64,000 nucleotides of DNA from Flectonema sp. DT1601 (GCA_964019425.1 OZ025820.1:806001-870000); one strand, 5' to 3'. Positions 37,630 through 50,594 are shown, counted from the first letter of the stretch. Made by a program: numbers and translations. Notes: generated by a model not told the origin, from the sequence alone.

Positions 37630-38844
37630 ATGAGTTTCGTAGGTAGCAGTGGGCTTTTTGAAGCACCTCCCACTGACGATGAGGAGGAATGGGGTAGTGG
37701 GAGTCAAACAGTGACAGCAGTCACTGCATCATCGGATCGCAGTAGAGCTCAATACGGTGATGATCTTGGAATCCCTAACACTCCAATTGAAGGACTGAGC
37801 ACCTCTTATGATATGGAACGAACAACTGCTGTAGATCCAATGATAGCTTTTGAACGAAATATGAAATTCTACACCGAACACCATTCGCAAGACATACAAA
37901 ATCCAGAGCGAGAAGTCAGTCAAGACGAACGAGACTGTGAGGAAGAAGTGAACCAGGTAACGATATCAATTTCTAATACTGCAGGTCACGACTTAAAACC
38001 AATGACGTATATTGCTTTCATAGGCAGTGTTGGTCTTGGTATCTACGTTGATAACAAACGAATCGGAACATCAACAAAGTTAACGTTCAACTCTGATACA
38101 AAAGTACTCAGAGATCAGAATGGACTTGGTGGATACCTAACAACAGACTCTACTGATGATGATATACAAAAACTTGCATCACTTGCAGATCTCGCTCAAG
38201 TAAATCATAATCTCGGCTGTACAGTTGCTTGGGGTAATACAGAAATAAAACCAATAGAGAGATGTAGGATGACATACAAGACTGCGTGGGATCGTCTTCA
38301 TCTGAATGGTATGTTTGTAAAACAAGAACAACAAATAAAAAGAGAAGCCGTTCAAAGGGCAATTCGAACTCACGAAATTAACGACTCTAACATGGCACAG
38401 AGAAGGGTTCGGGTTAAATGTTTAAACATTAATACGATGGAAAATATTTTTAGAGAATCGAAAGTATCTCTAACGAAGATGAAGAAGAAACGAATCTTCG
38501 CATCAGACTCTGATCCATGCAAGACTGGTTTTATAATTCCAGAAGAAGACTTAACCGGGTCTGTCGACGTCTCTGATGATGGCTATAATGAACTAGATGA
38601 AAGCTCCAACCAACAGCACATCTCACCCGCTGTTTTCATTCAATTCCTTGACGGATGTGTTTATGAACGTTGGCCAAGATCAGCTGTCTCACTCTTGACA
38701 AAAAAACCTCGAAACACGAATTTCAGCGTCATTGAGAAGAAGACTCATTCTTCTGAGAACCGATCAAATGCTAAGAAAGAACAAACGTCAGTAGGAAGGT
38801 CTCGTCTTTTTACTATAAATGGATCACCGTCTCCACGAAGGTAA
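37630..38844 (+). CDS. Unknown 404-residue protein
   Basis: No family is recognised. The N-terminal 110 residues are acidic and Ser/Thr-rich (PPTDDEEEWGSGSQ). Residues about 115-220 look like a folded beta domain (QVTISISNTAGHDL, then IAFIGSVGLGIYVDNKRIG, NLGCTVAWGNTEI). Residues 220-300 are basic and helical. The C-terminus is Lys/Arg/Ser-rich. There is no signal peptide or membrane segment. It lies just downstream of the Kelch gene; a shared flagellar or cytoskeletal role is only a guess. Confidence 0.7.
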   Translation: MSFVGSSGLFEAPPTDDEEEWGSGSQTVTAVTASSDRSRAQYGDDLGIPNTPIEGLSTSYDMERTTAVDPMIAFERNMKFYTEHHSQDIQNPEREVSQDERDCEEEVNQVTISISNTAGHDLKPMTYIAFIGSVGLGIYVDNKRIGTSTKLTFNSDTKVLRDQNGLGGYLTTDSTDDDIQKLASLADLAQVNHNLGCTVAWGNTEIKPIERCRMTYKTAWDRLHLNGMFVKQEQQIKREAVQRAIRTHEINDSNMAQRRVRVKCLNINTMENIFRESKVSLTKMKKKRIFASDSDPCKTGFIIPEEDLTGSVDVSDDGYNELDESSNQQHISPAVFIQFLDGCVYERWPRSAVSLLTKKPRNTNFSVIEKKTHSSENRSNAKKEQTSVGRSRLFTINGSPSPRR

Positions 38845-38985
38845 ATGTTATATTGTGATACAAATCTCTTACGCACAGCTGTACAAATGGGGAGAGACGG
38901 AGAGTGAGTGGGGGAGAAGAAATTGTTACATATCGAACATATAAATGACATAATCAAAAAACGTTTTAATTCTGTTTTTGATTTG

Positions 38986-39017
<32 letters not shown>

Positions 39018-39462
39018 GTTGTTGTTAAAAAAATAATTATCCTTACCTTCCGAAAAAAAAAAAAAAAAAAATTCAACTTGCATTTTTACATAATTTTATT
39101 CAATAGCTCTTTCGAGTGTGAACACTATTTTAGAGTAGATCACCTCATTAATTCCCTTTTTATATTTTATATTTTGTATTATTTTTTTTTTTTTTGTTGT
39201 GTTTCGTTATTCAGATTTCTTCTTAATAATATACCCATAAGTGCTATGTAATTAATACCCTTGAGTGGGGTCTTCTTTGTGAAGATACTTCTTCTCTTTT
39301 TTTTTTACAATAATTTAAGTAAGCTTCTTTACTTTAATTTAAAGGCAAGGAGCAAGTAGTTCTTTTCTTTTTTTTTTTTTTTGTTGTTGAAGTTTGTTTT
39401 CGGTTGAATTTTTTTTGTTATTTTCAATGGTTATCATTTTTACACAGTTCGATTCACCGAAT

Positions 39463-39501
<39 letters not shown>

Positions 39502-39502
39502 A
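38845..39502. other. Intergenic, with long T and A runs next to a start codon
   Basis: T runs at about 38989-39017 and A runs at about 39053-39070 dominate. The acceptor TTTTTACACAG ends at 39447. The leader holds a small hairpin (GATTC, ACC, GAATC, 39451-39463), then T7 and an A run of about 30 bases that ends two bases before the ATG. Confidence 0.5.
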
Positions 39503-40600
39503 ATGACTGGACCACACGAGATTACTCTGTTTGATAATGTTGCAGAGACTGGTGTTGTGACTGAGGAAGACTTTCGCATTCAGCAACAGCGATTGATGTA
39601 TATGATGAATCAGCAAGCTGCTACAGCTACTGTTCAACCAGTTATGGGCGTCCCAATTCCTGTGGGTATGCCACAGACCCAGGCACCAACTCAACCCATG
39701 ATGATGATGCCTAGAGTATTCTACCAACCACAAAGCACACCTGATCCAACAAGCACTCCAAAAACCTCACCAACAAACATTGAAGTTGATAGAAAGAGTG
39801 CTGTCTTACTTCAGTGTATGAGGTGTATTGGTCTTGGAGCTGTATCAAATCTCAACACGCTTATCACACCTGATGTGGTTCTTAGAACCCCAACTCTTCC
39901 AAGTGATTGTCCTGTTCCATACGCAGGTACGTATTGTGGGATTGCAGGAATTACTTCATTTACTGATAAAGCTCATCAAGCTTGGAAAGGTGGGTTAAAA
40001 TCTTTTAACCTTCACGGAACTGCTGTGAATGGTGATCTCGGATACGCGATGCTCAACATTGAAGTTGAATGCGAAAACGGAAACATCTACAAAGAAGAAG
40101 AGCCAGTGACTGTTCGATTTGTTGGCGACAAAGTTTCACAGCTGTCGATTCACGTAAACACTCCTGCGGCATGCGCTGCCTTTGGCGGAAAGAACAGGTC
40201 TGGAAAGCCGCTAAACTTAAAGTGTCCTTGCCCGCACAACTCATGGGACAACGTCCGTGCTAAAAAGGGCGGTGCAACATTGAGATGTAGAGTGTGTCAA
40301 GTCCAGTGGAAGACTTCACTTTCGGATCTCACAAGATGCACAGCATTCATGAAAGGCCAGTGCAACTTAGATAAGAACTGCTCAAACATTCATGTTCATG
40401 GTAAGAAGCAATCATTGACAGAAAGAGTTGATAAGTTTGGAAATGACGTTTTAGTCAGAGTTCCTCGTCACGTAGCTCAACAAGCTACAGCTGAGGATTG
40501 TCCTCCAGACTTAAGCGATTCTCCTATCTCAACACCGTCAACTGAAGAACTTATGAATGATTTGAGTTGTTTACGTGATGAGTTTTCTTTGGATGCATAA
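39503..40600 (+). CDS. NTF2-like domain protein with CxC-CxxC ribbon and CCCH zinc finger
   Basis: The product has 365 residues. After a Gln/Met/Pro-rich start, residues about 95-222 resemble an NTF2/SnoaL-type cone fold (AGTYCGIAGITSFTDKAHQAW, GYAMLNIEVECENG, PVTVRFVGDKVSQLSIHV). A putative zinc ribbon follows (Cys241, Cys243, Cys262, Cys265 in LKCPCPHNSWDNVR and LRCRVCQVQW). A CCCH finger with spacing C-x7-C-x5-C-x3-H occupies 279-297. The C-terminus is acidic and Ser/Thr-rich. The mix suggests an RNA-binding regulator of mRNA, apt for a genome where control is post-transcriptional; that role is inferred. Confidence 0.78.
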   Translation: MTGPHEITLFDNVAETGVVTEEDFRIQQQRLMYMMNQQAATATVQPVMGVPIPVGMPQTQAPTQPMMMMPRVFYQPQSTPDPTSTPKTSPTNIEVDRKSAVLLQCMRCIGLGAVSNLNTLITPDVVLRTPTLPSDCPVPYAGTYCGIAGITSFTDKAHQAWKGGLKSFNLHGTAVNGDLGYAMLNIEVECENGNIYKEEEPVTVRFVGDKVSQLSIHVNTPAACAAFGGKNRSGKPLNLKCPCPHNSWDNVRAKKGGATLRCRVCQVQWKTSLSDLTRCTAFMKGQCNLDKNCSNIHVHGKKQSLTERVDKFGNDVLVRVPRHVAQQATAEDCPPDLSDSPISTPSTEELMNDLSCLRDEFSLDA

Positions 40601-42968
40601 ATAAGGCTTACAGCGATAGTCTGACCAGTTTTTTTTTGGTGCTTTTTTTTGGAAGATGATTTTATCTTCCTCACCTGTTCTTTACTTCTTATTTGATTAG
40701 TATTCTCGAAGTTTTTATTTGTTTTGAGGATTGTTCCTTTTTTTTTTTTTTTTTTTTTTTTTGTTCTCTTTTGGCTTTTTTAGTCAAAAATTAATATAAA
40801 ATTATGGATGTGCCTGATCTGTAGAAGGGAACAGGGAATATCTATTTTCAACATTGTTGGGAATGAAAACTTTTTCTGTTTGAAGATGAAGTGGACTGAA
40901 AGAGGGAAAAAAAAAAAATAACGATGAGCTACTCCCACTGTCTCTGTTGGTTGTTGCGCGAAGAAAGGTCTCAGTAATGCCAACTCAGTGGAAAACTTTT
41001 TTTTTTTTTTTTTTTTTTTTTCATCTGAGAAAAAGGATGAAGAAAGAACGAATGGAAAAAACAAAACGAATAAAGAAACATAAAATGCACTCGTTCCCAG
41101 AAAGCTGAAAATAACCGAGCACAGAATTGGGAATCAAAAAAGAAAAATAACCAAAATAACTAATTTAAAGAAACGAAAATGCAGTCCATGATCTATTTAG
41201 AATGCTACTTTTTAAACTCAGCAAAACATCATTTCACGTTTTGAGGTTTAATTAGGTTTAGCGACGCTATCTGGGAATGCAAATGAATGAATTAAATTTT
41301 TTTTAGTTTCGATTCAAAAGAGGTAATCTGCTCCTATTTTTTTAATTCTTTTTTTTTTTTTTTTTTTTTTTTTTTGCATTTCTTCTCACTGGGAAGATTA
41401 AGGGGGAAAAAAAAAGCAAAGCAACCCAGGGAACCCGACTGGGTACTTATATCCTTTTTTTTTTTTTTTTTTTTTTTTGAAATTTATTAACGAAGCTTGC
41501 CACGATGTTATTCGCAGCTTATTTTTTTTTAATTTTTTTAATTTTTTTCCTTTATTTACTTCTTTTAAAAGGCGTTTTTTTTTTTTTTTTTTTTTTTTTT
41601 TTGGACTCTTGAATCAAGCCAACTTGGTTCTATTAGAAAAAGACAATTATCGCATAAAACTGGGCTCACCCTGAATAAATTGATATTAACGTTGTCTTGA
41701 TTGTTCGCGTTGTTCTTGGGACACTGCTTCACTTGACCAAAAAAAAAAAAAAAAAAAAAGAAAAGAAAAAAGAAGAGGGAAGGGGAAAAAAAAAAAAAAA
41801 AAAAAAAAAAAAACGTTATTGCTCTCGCCTATTTAAAAAAAAAAAAAAAAAAAAGGAAAAAAAATAAAAAGGGAGGGGAAAAAAACAAACACGCAATTTC
41901 ATGACTGTTAGCTTTTATATTAACTGCTTTTCGAAAATTAGGCATCGAAAAAAAAAAGGCTGTTTAGAAATAGTCAACATGTTATCGGTACTGTTTTTGT
42001 TACCTGAGTAGAAGAAAAAAAAAAAAAAAATTATATCACGTGTGCTTGCAGCACAGATTCTTCTTTCCCGCAAAATTCCAATACCTGGTTCGCAATACTT
42101 CCCACACTTCCCTTGTAAGCTCACAATAGGACTTTTTCCCCTCCTCCCCTTTTCAATTTTTTTTTTCTTTTTTTTTTTTTTTTTAAAAATGACAAACTAG
42201 TTGTTAGGATTACTGTGTTCTTGTAGAAGGAGGATGAAGAGCACGTGTCATTATCAAATCTTATGTCTTCTGTTGTCATTTCTCGCTTTCTGGTTCAAGT
42301 CTTTCGTCACTTCTTGGTATTTGAAGTTGTGTTCTTGTTTTCTCTGTAACGTTAGTATTGTTATTGTTTCGTTTTAGAACGAAAGAAGAAGGGGAAAAAA
42401 AAAAAATAAATAAGGAGGGGGTGGTCTTTTCGCGCTTTTTTTTGTTGTTATTTGACGGTGGTCTTTTTCTGCTGTAAAACTTTTCTTTTGTTTTTTTTTT
42501 CCCTCTATTTTTTCTTTCCATGTTTTTGTGGTTTTTTTTTTTTTTTTTTTTTTGTCACACATTTGTCTACCATTTCTTGTTGTTGTTGTTTGTTACCCTG
42601 ATTGGGGCTCTCTCGAAAACACTAATAAATTCTTTCTAAAATATTTTCATCTGCTACTTCACATCACATCTAGCATCCCAAAACAGTTGACTCGCTGTTT
42701 CAAATTTCCTTGTAGCTTTTTTTTGTCTTTAGGCCAGGGAGAATAGAAAAAAAAAAAAAAAAAAAAAAAAAAACGAATAAAAAAGATTATGTAATCATTC
42801 TACTGAATTGGAAGGGAAATGAGATCATTTTTTGAAAGCACGGATTCACTTGACATTGAAATTGAACGCCAGTGTTAGTTGCGTTGTCAAAAAATCAATT
42901 CATTTCGTGGATTACAAGTCTCCCTGGTTTCTTCATTTTTTTTGTACCTCTCTTTTTTCTGAAATTTT

Positions 42969-43005
<37 letters not shown>

Positions 43006-43732
43006 GCCAAAAAAAAAATAATTGCGATACCAATTTCTGAAACTGAAAATGGTGCAATAACTTTTTTTTTTTGACTGATAAAATGATATCTATCTATCAT
43101 CATGCTGTACTCGTGCATGCGATCTTGCTCTCTCTCAAAAATTAAATTTTTAAAAAATGATAAATAACTTGACTCATCATTGCCCACTACACCATGATGT
43201 GGATTATACTTTTTTTGGTCAGTTTTATTTATGTTTTTGTTTCTCATTAAAAAGAGGGTTGACCCAGAGATCGACTTCCAAAAAACCTTACATTTAAGGT
43301 TGTTTTTTTTAAATTTTATTTTATTACCTACACGTCAAAATAGGGATGGAATTTTTGATTGCTTTTCGACATGCAGAGTAACGTCTTCGTATGGGGTTTT
43401 AGATCTTTCCTGGATTGCAAAAAAAAAAAAAAAAAAATTATTTTCGCGGGGGATTCACTGGTTTCTCCGAATTATTTTTGTATAATTGAAATGTTGGAAA
43501 AACAGAGTTCTTGATAACTCAAATTGACCCAACCTGTGTGGATTGTCATTCAATCAAGAGTATCTCTAACTCCTAAGACATTCGACCTGTGATAGAAGAG
43601 CTTTACTAATGTACATCACATTATTTTTTTTGCTTTTTTTCTTTGTTGTTCTACAGTTTGATAGCCACAACTGCTGCGACCCTTGAAGCTGTTTGGGATT
43701 TTCAAATATTTTAATAAATTTTTCGTTTTTAG

Positions 43733-43773
<41 letters not shown>

Positions 43774-44267
43774 CAGTGTGCGCGGCTTCGTAATGTAAGT
43801 ACACAATAAAACACAGAATTGGAAAATCTATTTACGTGTGGTCTTTTCCCTATTCACTACACAATTATTTTGTGCGATGTCAAATGTAAAATGTAGGTTG
43901 TTGACCCCGCTTTGATACAACACTTACAAAGCTTATGATTAGTTCTTTTTTTTTATATATTTTCAATCTTCATTTGGTTTTTAGCTTTCGATATTCCCAT
44001 GTTCAATAAGAACCCATTATCTTATGAGCATGGTGCATACTAGTTGTTCCTTGATTGGGATATGAAGTATGTCGCAGCACTGACCCTCTTGCCCCTGTGT
44101 AATCAAGCCTCAACCTCAATAACGTTATATTTATTCCTGATACAGCGTATTTCGTCTTGCTTATTATCCGAAGGATTTTAAAGCAGGGTGGATTTAGTGG
44201 TAATATACTTATTTTTTTTTTTCTTTTTTTTTTTTTCATAAGGCATTGTGGATAACGTTATTTTCCA

Positions 44268-44299
<32 letters not shown>

Positions 44300-47141
44300 G
44301 TGCAAACAAAAGTGGTAATATACTTTTTTTTGCTTTATTTTTAAACACTCACGTTTCAAGTTTAACTTATAACTGACACTTGTTATACTTGCGATAATAC
44401 GGACCTTGCATTATTAACAGTTTGCAGTGTCACAAGTGATCGACGTTATGGTTGAAAAACTCTTTTTTCTATAACTAACTGATCTTTCCATTTGATCACC
44501 CTCGTTATGCTACTTCTTGTTGTCTGTACTGGATTTCCTTTTAACAGTAGACAGTGGACCCCAAGCGCCATTGATTCTTTCTGTTGTTCCAGATATTTTT
44601 TTTGGGCTTCTTGCAATCTGTAAAAAGCAATAGTTCGGATTTTTTTTTTTTTTTTTTTTTTTTTGGCTTTGACGAAAAAGATATTTTTTGTAAAAGCGAA
44701 ATTCGGAGCACATAATTTTCAGGAATTTTTTTTTTTTTTTTAAAGTGATACCGTGGGATAGCTGGTTTTTAAATCTACAGGACGTAAATCACAATGTGTG
44801 ACTGTCCTCAGAGTGGGACCCTCGATATCCTCACAGAGAAATTAGAAAGAGAGACTCACTAGCCGATTGTTTCGGTCTGACTGTTTTATTTTATTTTTTT
44901 GTCTTAAAGGTTTTCCTGTAATTAATAGCTCCAACAATACTTCGAAGAATTCGAATTTAAGATACTTCTTTTACATTATTTTAGTTTTCCTTATTTTTTT
45001 ATTTTTATGCATTTAATTTTTTTTTTTAAACTCGATCAACCCTTTCTTGGTTGGTAGCGATGAATGACAAAAATCCACTCCTTTTCGAGAAAAAAACTTA
45101 TACAAAAAAACAACAACAAAAAAAAAAAAAAAAAAAAAAAAAACAAGCGGGAAAAAGAAAATTTGAAAAAAGAAAAATGTGTGCGGTTTCTTGTAGTTTT
45201 ACTTAGTGGAAGACGCAACAAACCGTAATGTAGCTTGAATGGTTAAGCAAATAGAAGAGTCATCCTCTTTCTTTTTATAAAACTTTAATCTTTCGAGACA
45301 AAAAACTTTTCTAATAGAGTTTTATTAAGCTGTAGTATGTAAAAAAAGCCAACGTAATAGAACCCTCTCTCCTTATGAGTTAACGTGGCGCGCGGAAGAC
45401 CTTTTTTTTTTTTTTTTTTTTTTTTTTTTGCAAAAAAAATAACAGAGACACAAAAGAAAAAAAAAAAAAAATTCGAAAGAATGCAAACACACACACAATG
45501 AAGTTAAGCTCTCTCTCCAATATATGGTAGGTCATTGATACTAAAACCGCCCAGTTGCATGCACGACTCAAAATACTAGCACTGAACGTCTTTTATCTTT
45601 TGAAACATGATTTGTATTCAGCTTTTTGTTAACCTGGAGGTACTTTGTTTAAAAAAAAAAAGGAAAACCCTCTTGTTTCTGTTAAAGTTTATCTAATTCT
45701 ATTCTTGGTAGCGAGCCAACAATACACATCGCATTCTAAGTAGATCTTTTATTTAATAGAAATCTGCGATAGTATAAAAGCCCACCATGAATGGTACAAA
45801 AGAAAATAATAGCGTGAGGTCATTACAGTATGCAACTTGATCGCAAGTGTCTCGTTTTTTAATCGTTTGCAAACGTTTTTTTTTTTTTTTTTCTCCCCAT
45901 CCCGATTTTTTTTTATTTGGCCGGCAAACCAGGAAAAAAAAAAAAATACACAACAAACAAAACAAAAAAAAAAAAAATGAAACTCGAAAATACCAATTTG
46001 TGTTTTCAGGCACACATTGTGAAACCAAAAGAAAAAATCTGATTCATATAACAGGGAGAAGTAAAAGGGGAGTTAAAAACTATTGACGTGTGCTTGGTTG
46101 GTTGTATACCATTAGGTTTTGTGCATTCAATGGTTTTTCTTCTTTTTTTTCATTCTTGAAAAAAAAAAAAAAAAAAAAAAAAAAAATTAGATTTGAATTT
46201 CTTCAGATACTTTTGCTATCGTGCGCTAACGTTCACGTATCTTTTCAGTAGTTATACAAAAACAGAGGAAAAATATAAAATTAAAAAAAAAAAGCAGTTT
46301 CCTTCTTCCTTTTCACGTTCATTATTTTTGACCACCTTTTCTGAGAATGAAATACAAAGAAAAAGGGTTTCTTTGATAAAGACCATCAAATCACACGACT
46401 GCACACGTCTCAGGCACTGTTTCAACACAGTTTGTTAGCAGAAAGTAGTGTGTGTGAAATAACTCCCGCACATCAGTATGTTCACGTCTCAATATGTATG
46501 GTAGTCTTATTTTTTTTATTTTTTTTTTATTTGAAAAATAGTACGCATATTTCTGCATATCTGATCCTTCGTGTGAGCTTTCCTGGAGCTCTGCTTCATG
46601 ACTAGGAATTAGTGTGTGTTTTATGAATTTGTATTGGAACACGAATATATAAGTTTCTTACTTTTTCTTTTTTTTAAAGAAGGAAAAAAAATAAAATAAA
46701 AAAAATAAAAGTCAATGCTGACACACGGCTTTGTGAACTGCTTTTTTCTTAATTTTTCTTGTCAGTCAGTAGCGCTGCAAGTAGAATTTGGAACCAAAAA
46801 AAAAAGAGAAAAAAAAAAAAAAAAGAAGAAAAAGAATGGGGGGATTTCATTTTCTATAAATGGATACTTTTTTTTGTTCTTTTTTGTTTCTTTTTTTTTT
46901 GTACTAACGTTAATGTGATACTGAAAATACATAAAGAAAAACTACCTATATTTAGTTCTTTGTCAGGCCATGCCTATTATGTCCTTCTTTTTTGTTGTTA
47001 TCTCTTTTTTTTTTTTTTTTTGCTGCTGCTTTTTTTCAATTGTTATAATCATCATGGCACAGCTTGCTAATTGTCGGCAGCGATCAACGTTGTGTGTATA
47101 AGCTGAACATGGAAATACATCCCTGTTCTCAGCCTCCCTGG

Positions 47142-47162
47142 CTTTCCGACGTAGTCGGAAAG
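47142..47162 (+). other. Perfect 9-bp hairpin in the desert
   Basis: CTTTCCGAC, loop GTA, GTCGGAAAG. About 40 bases on, AGAGG and CCTCT (about 47201-47218) form a second short stem. The island (47060-47260) is less homopolymeric than its surroundings, so a structured RNA is possible. Confidence 0.35.
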
Positions 47163-47269
47163 ACCTTGGTGTTGGTAAGCATTCCTGACTGTCTGATATA
47201 AGAGGTGTTTATTCCTCTGGCTTTCTGACTCACGCAGCTGCGCATGATTTAACCAAAAAATCTTAATGG

Positions 47270-47305
<36 letters not shown>

Positions 47306-49281
47306 AAAAGAGAGTGAATACTGTTGTTAACTGGCTGGCAAACGCATATTCAAACATGTATGTATACTTCGAACAATTTGCCTAAGAATTTTTTGTTATT
47401 CTTTTTTCCCCCACCCTTTTTTTTAAAAATCTATCTTGCCTTGTGTCCGCGGAATCATTGTTGCCGTTCAGATCGCTGCTTCGGATGTCGATGTTCCTAA
47501 AGGTGTCCGTGGTAGCCTTTTATTTTATTACTAAAATATTTAAAGAGGACGTTTCATTAAAAAGAAGTTTGGGAATCTGGAGTCCTCTGTACGATTGGTT
47601 AATTTTTAACTTCCTTGTACTTCCATGAGCAAAAAAAAAAAAAAAAAAAAAAAAAAACCAAGTGAACCCTGTCTGGTCAGCTTAGTGCATGTCTTCTAAG
47701 AAAGCTTGCGTCTCTCCGCTGATGACTCACATGTGTAGTGTTTATAACTTCTATCAACAATTCAAAATATATAATAAAAAAAAGGAAGAAAAAATAAAAA
47801 CTATAAAACAAAAGACTTGCTGCATGATGTGACCGTATTTTTACCCAGTTTTCCGCACTCGTTCCGTAGTTTTGGAGGTGAGGGCTCTTAATTTATATTC
47901 GATTTTCTACTAAGCAACCATTGACCCCGTTGATTTTTTTTTTTCACCATTTTTTTTTTTTGCTTTCCGGGTGAATCCATCTGGTGTTTTGCTAGAAACG
48001 CAAAAAGAATAGCAAAAAAAAAAAAAAAAAACTTCTCAAATAAGTATGTTTTCTCATCGTCATGTCACTGCTGTAGAGATTAAAGCAGTCTGTTATTCGA
48101 AAGAGCGTTCTTCTATATGTCTCAACCATTCATAAGCCTATGAAAAGACGACGAAGGCAACTGTGCACCGAATACGTAAACTGCTTTGAAGGACGATTAT
48201 TACTTTAGCGATTGAAAAACAATTTCCAAAAAAAAAAAACTTTATTATTGTTGCTTAGTAGAAAAATAGACTAAAATGTCATTTTACTCCCTCTTCGTTT
48301 TCCGTACTTATTCAGGATTTTTTTGCGGCAAAGCCGGGGTCACATAACCTGACTCCATAAATTTATTTTTACTAAAATTTGATAACTTTAGTTTTTTTAA
48401 AAAAAAAAAACAAACAAACACTGTCTTCTTGTGCCGACAATTAATGGGTGACGTTTGCGACCAGTTAATTTTTTTTTTTTTTTTTTTTTTTTTGTGTTTA
48501 TGGCAAAGCTCAAAGGTAAGTACAGAGCAATTGCGATGATAGTCGCAGCTCCTGACTACCGATTTTAACTTTTTTTTTTCTGTTATTTCTTGTTTCGGTT
48601 CTCTTTGTTTAACCACCGTTTTCTTACCTTGCTGAAATACATGAAAGTGAGATTTTTATTTTGGATGCTGGTTTTCATTTTGACGCTCTCTTGTTCATTA
48701 TGATTGTGCAAGCAGCCTGTCTATAGTAGTACACAGATGTACCTTTCATGTATTTTGTTCGAGGGTCCCTCCCCCTATCCCCGTATTTATTATATCTTTG
48801 TTTGATTTAAGAAACCTCTTTGTCGCAACAGCATGGAAATAATTTTTCGTTGTGGTTTTCTTTTTTGTGTGATCATCACTTTGCTACCCACGAAACTTTC
48901 CTGTTGCTAGCCCCTTTTATTTTATTTTAGTTTTTTAAAAAAAAAACAACAAAAAAAAAAAAAAAACATTTCTTAAAGACCTTTTTGTTTTCTTCTCTCT
49001 CGGCGTTTTATCGGTTGTCTCGGACGCTGATTTCGTCGTGTAGGCGTGTACATTTACTGGTCTGGGAATCTCACGTGTGTGGGTGTCGACTTCGAGAGTT
49101 TTTTTTTCCCTACTGGTAATTTTATTTATGTTGGCTCACACAACGATACGATTTCAAGAAAGCTTCGTATTGTGTAGCTTCGAGAAGGTTAACACACTCA
49201 AAGTATTCCAGTCCAGCGTAACGAGAGTTCGTCTTTGTGCTTAATTTATTGAAATATTAAAAACAGGAAGAAAAAAGAAGG

Positions 49282-49317
<36 letters not shown>

Positions 49318-49692
49318 CTCTTCTGAATATCTTACATTTTTTTATTTTTATTTTTATTTTCTTTTCTGTCTTTCTTGGAATAGTACAAAGTTATGATGGA
49401 GATAGTTGGTCTCAGTATCGGGCTTATTATTATTCAGCTACTCGTTACCGTCAAATCTGGTTATCAGATCACACCTTCCTCGGATATGTGATCGTCAGCA
49501 ACAATGATTGGTATTCGATTGGTTTTTAAAGTCGAAAAAAAAAAAAAAAAAAAAAAAAAAAACTAATCTTGTCACAGATAAATAAACGTTTTTCTTTAAT
49601 TCTTTTTAAAAGGCAAGTCAAAACAACGGAGTGTTAGGCTTTTTTTGTTTTGTTTATTCATTTATTTATTTTTCCCCCCCCCCCCCCTTTCT

Positions 49693-50399
49693 TTTAATGC
49701 ACTTCCCAAGGGACAAAATTAGCAAAAAAACGGCGGCTAGTCCGCGTGGTGTCCCCCTCTCCCTGTGTGAATTATGAGGATGTTTTGCTCGCCCCTTTTT
49801 TAATTTTGGAGCGGCATGATCGAAGACAATCTTTCTTTTCCCTCTTTTATTTCCAATCCCGTCGCCCCCGGGAAGTTTAATTGTAGTGACTAGCCATGAA
49901 GGGCATTTTGATTTACATTTGTGACAGCTAGGGGGAGTGGAGTGTAGCGAGGGAATGGCACTTTGCCACTTACCGGCTGTTGACCGTATATGCGGGTTAT
50001 CACGTTTCCTTTTTGTTTTAGGTTTTTTGTTAGTAGTGAGATGTGCTACGTTTATTTATTTCACAACGTGTTTCGCCATCTTGAACTACTTTTAATACAG
50101 TTTTCGTATCATCAAATACCAGTATATACGGCTATTGACAAAGAGCCGCCCCCCTTCCTGGTGTTCGTCTTTTTCTATGGTTAATTTTCAAGACAATATA
50201 ATGTATTAATTAAGTACTCATGAGTTTTATAAAAAGCTGTTACGGTAACATAGGCAAGTGGCGCTCAACTATGTTCACGTGGCCTCCAGTGGTATTATTT
50301 ATATATTTGCAGTCATTTACTACGCTGCCGCTGACAGTCAAGATTGTCGGAGAAATTGTTGTTCCTTTTGAGCTTGAAAATGCAGTATCAAATTACCCC
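49693..50399 (+). repeat. 707-bp direct repeat, left arm of A-B-A element
   Basis: This arm is identical by eye to 50595-51301 at a fixed offset of 902 bases. It starts TTTAATGCACTTCC and ends GTATCAAATTACCCC. It is more GC-rich than its surroundings. It carries short frames of 64 and about 58-100 codons with no recognised product. Confidence 0.9.
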
Positions 50400-50594
50400 T
50401 CTTTGCACTGTACCCCGGTATCTCTGTACTGGCGTGGAGCAGTGTATACCATATTGTGCCTATGTACAACTGACCACTCATCCAGTGTTGCTTTCCTAAT
50501 TATTTATGCAACCCACGTTTAAAGTTACACACTTTGCCTAGGTCTGGGCAGGAACGGGAGACTGTGCGTGCTATCCACCGTTGAAGTGGACAAG
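50400..50594 (+). repeat. 195-bp middle segment (B) between identical arms
   Basis: Unique within the window. It is not homopolymer-rich and contains no gene. It sits between the two identical 707-bp arms. Confidence 0.8.

Noticed and set aside
42290-42310. GGTTCAAGTC as a tRNA B box
   Set aside because: No A box or cloverleaf can be drawn around it.
40780-48616. Many frames of 60-120 codons on both strands in the desert
   Set aside because: They are translations of A or T homopolymers (poly-Lys or poly-Phe) with no domain, no consistent acceptor and overlapping opposite-strand frames.
49960-50010. ACTTACC and ATCACG as parts of a U1 snRNA
   Set aside because: The flanks do not form U1 stem I and no Sm site follows at the right distance.
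50041-50140. Possible spliced-leader RNA gene inside the 707-bp repeat (AACTACTTTTAATACAG, later GTATAT and a CGGCT/AGCCG stem)
   Set aside because: Resemblance to known leader sequences is partial, a similar partial match occurs by chance near 10545, and no Sm site or T-run terminator is clear. Leader RNA genes are also usually in larger arrays.
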